A DNA stretch of 14,290 nucleotides from an uncultured Oscillospiraceae bacterium (GTDB lineage Bacteria > Bacillota > Clostridia > Oscillospirales > Oscillospiraceae), in assembly GCA_910589085.1 (NCBI GenBank), contig CAJUSG010000060.1, positions 1 through 14,290 on the forward strand, in the 5' to 3' direction. Within the stretch, counting starts at the first letter, position 1. The number at the start of each line of letters is the position of its first letter. Both the position numbers and the translations under genes were made by a program. The notes beneath the pieces were generated by a model. It was not told the DNA's origin. It ran no database searches and was given only the letters and a program-made list of their open reading frames with translations. Positions 12,941-14,290 of this stretch are shown here, piece after piece.

Positions 12941-14290
12941 ATGGCCATCAGCAACGCCATCAAAAATTTCAAGATGACTGTCAACCCGGACTTTGTGGCA
13001 AAGGCCCAGGCATTGACGCCCACCCTCATCGAAACCGAGATCACCCCGGTCCGGACGGTGGCCATCGTGCCGGACGGCCCGGATTTTGCTGCCCGGGAAC
13101 TGGAGCCCAACTTCACCGCCTCCAATCCCATGGGCCGGGATGACACCCTTTCCCTGGACTTCGGCGGCCATCAGGTGGGATACCTGTCCTTCACCCTCAC
13201 CCCTGTGGGCAGTCCCGCCGACGCCCCGGCCTATCTGAAACTCAAGTTCGGAGAAGTCCCCTATGAGATCGCCGCCAACACCTCAGACTACAGCGGCGAG
13301 GTGAGCCGGGCCTGGCTCCAGGAGGAGGTCATCCATGTGGATGTGCTCCCCGCTCGGGTACAGCTGCCCCGGCGGTATGCCTTTCGGTATTTGCAGCTCG
13401 TTGTGCTGGATACATCCGCCAAATACAAAGTGGTGATCAGCAACGTGGTTTGCAAAAGCGTGTCCTCCGCCGACTGGTCCGTCGTCCCGCCGCTGAAGGT
13501 ATCTGACCCGGAGCTGGAGCGGCTGGACCGGGTATCCCTCAAGACCATGCACGACTGTATGCAGCTGGTCTTTGAGGACGGCCCCAAGCGGGACCGGCGG
13601 CTCTGGCTGGGTGATCTGCGCCTCCAGGCCCTGACCAGCTCCGTCACCTTCCGCAGCGACAGTCTGGTGAAGCGTTGTTTGTACCTATTCGCTGGCCTGA
13701 CCCAGAACGAGGGCCGGGTGGGGGCCTGCTTGTTCCTGGAACCCGCCCCCCAGGTGGATGATACCGCCCTGTTCGACTACGCCCTGTTTTTCGTCTCCAC
13801 CCTCCACGACTATTTTGAGGCCTCCAGGGACCGGGAAACGATGGCGGACCTGTTCCCCACCGCCCGGCGCCAGCTGGAGCTGGCTCTAAACGAGGTGGAC
13901 GAAAACGGCATCGTGGCCGACCGGGAGGGCTGGTGGTGCTTCCTGGACTGGGGCGAGGGGCTGAACAAGCAGGCCGGGGCCCACGCCATCCTGATCTACG
14001 CCCTGAAGCAGGGGATCAAGCTGGCCCGCTGGGCGGGGGACGAGGCTCAGGCTAGCGTCTGGGAGGAGACCGCCGGTGAGCTCTCCCAGGCTGCCCTCCG
14101 TCACCTGTGGGACGAGGGGCAGGGCTTTTTCGTCAGCGGAGCAGAGCGACAGGTGTCCTGGGCCTCTCAGGTGTGGTTCGCCCTGGCGGGTGTGCTGGAC
14201 CAGGAGGGCAATGTCCGCCTTCTGGAACGCCTGATTGTTTTCGGTAAAATGAAAAGTGTGCGAAAGGGCGCGAAAAAGTTAGCAGCAGGA
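12941..14290 (+). CDS. Alpha-L-rhamnosidase, GH78-like (cut by window end, possibly disrupted)
   Basis: Would hydrolyse terminal alpha-L-rhamnose from glycosides. 450 codons are visible, in frame to the last base. There is no signal peptide at the start (MAISNAIKNFKMTV), so it is probably cytoplasmic. Residues about 40-190 look like a beta-sandwich, then an (alpha/alpha)6 barrel follows. EDGPKRDRRLWLGD (212-225) is the GH78 catalytic signature. Its D213, D218 and D225 have the spacing of the D567, E572 and D579 I recall for Bacillus sp. GL1 RhaB. EGWWCFLDWGEG (329-340) is an aromatic substrate-site motif. GGAGG lies before the ATG, 19 bases after araC, so the two form an operon. Residues after about 431 no longer look like the family. 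The barrel end and the second catalytic acid are not seen. Confidence 0.85.
   Translation, partial: MAISNAIKNFKMTVNPDFVAKAQALTPTLIETEITPVRTVAIVPDGPDFAARELEPNFTASNPMGRDDTLSLDFGGHQVGYLSFTLTPVGSPADAPAYLKLKFGEVPYEIAANTSDYSGEVSRAWLQEEVIHVDVLPARVQLPRRYAFRYLQLVVLDTSAKYKVVISNVVCKSVSSADWSVVPPLKVSDPELERLDRVSLKTMHDCMQLVFEDGPKRDRRLWLGDLRLQALTSSVTFRSDSLVKRCLYLFAGLTQNEGRVGACLFLEPAPQVDDTALFDYALFFVSTLHDYFEASRDRETMADLFPTARRQLELALNEVDENGIVADREGWWCFLDWGEGLNKQAGAHAILIYALKQGIKLARWAGDEAQASVWEETAGELSQAALRHLWDEGQGFFVSGAERQVSWASQVWFALAGVLDQEGNVRLLERLIVFGKMKSVRKGAKKLAAG
14236..14290. mobile_element. Possible insertion junction at the window edge
   Basis: From about 14236 the GC-rich rhamnosidase sequence gives way to an A-rich, lysine/arginine-coding stretch unlike the expected GH78 C-terminus. 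GTAA at 14244-14247 could be the end of an IS66-type element, whose ends I recall begin with GTAA. GTGTG/GTGCG at 14256-14262 would fit the 5' end of a group II intron. Alternatively, ATG 14249 could start another reading. The window stops too soon to choose between these. Confidence 0.3.

Noticed and set aside
1..14290. CRISPR array, rRNA, or phage structural genes
   Set aside because: No regularly spaced repeats, rRNA segments or phage structural proteins were seen on either strand.

Overview
The window reads as chromosome of a GC-rich anaerobic Firmicute. The best guess is the Oscillospiraceae (Flavonifractor / Pseudoflavonifractor / Lawsonibacter type). This rests on strong GGAGG ribosome-binding sites, sigma-A-type promoters, tRNA genes with encoded CCA, a single-domain phosphotransacetylase, a GC-rich core interrupted by an AT-richer integrative element, and a clostridial-style rhamnose locus. 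The taxonomic guess is inference; no marker gene in the window settles it.

Layout. (1) 1-2935, housekeeping core: the 5' end of lepA (minus), an XRE-family regulator (minus) and, divergent from it, pta for acetyl-phosphate/acetate metabolism (plus). (2) 2971-3445: a strong hairpin after pta, a sigma-A promoter, then a tRNA operon Met(CAT)-Glu(TTC)-Val(CAC) ending in an intrinsic terminator. (3) About 3446-6930: a small integrative element or relic beside tRNA-Val. All its genes are on the minus strand: a tyrosine integrase, a small excisionase-like HTH protein, a sigma region-4-like protein, an OmpR-type response regulator with a degenerate receiver pocket, and a doubtful 71-residue ORF. No replication, conjugation or phage structural genes are visible. 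(4) 7003-11779: a minus-strand catabolic operon in the order rhaB (rhamnulokinase) - L-fucose/L-arabinose-isomerase-family protein - rhaD (rhamnulose-1-phosphate aldolase) - fucO (lactaldehyde reductase). (5) 11932-14290, divergent: an AraC-family regulator followed after 19 bases by a GH78-type alpha-L-rhamnosidase that runs into the window edge.

How the genes work together: the rhamnosidase would release L-rhamnose, the isomerase would give L-rhamnulose, RhaB would phosphorylate it, RhaD would split it to DHAP and L-lactaldehyde, and FucO would reduce the lactaldehyde to 1,2-propanediol. The AraC protein probably controls both arms from the 152-base divergent region, which holds two palindromes placed at the two promoters. 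No canonical RhaA is present, so the isomerase would be a non-homologous replacement. No sugar transporter is visible.

Most worth a second look: the shared sequence boxes at both ends of the integrase gene, one set forming part of its promoter; a terminator-like hairpin at the very start of the predicted excisionase transcript; the near-copy of the fucO 3' end 78 bases beyond the gene; the shortened RhaB C-terminus overlapping the next gene; and the abrupt change of sequence character in the last ~55 bases, which looks like an insertion junction inside the rhamnosidase gene. I found no clearly new defence or biosynthetic system.
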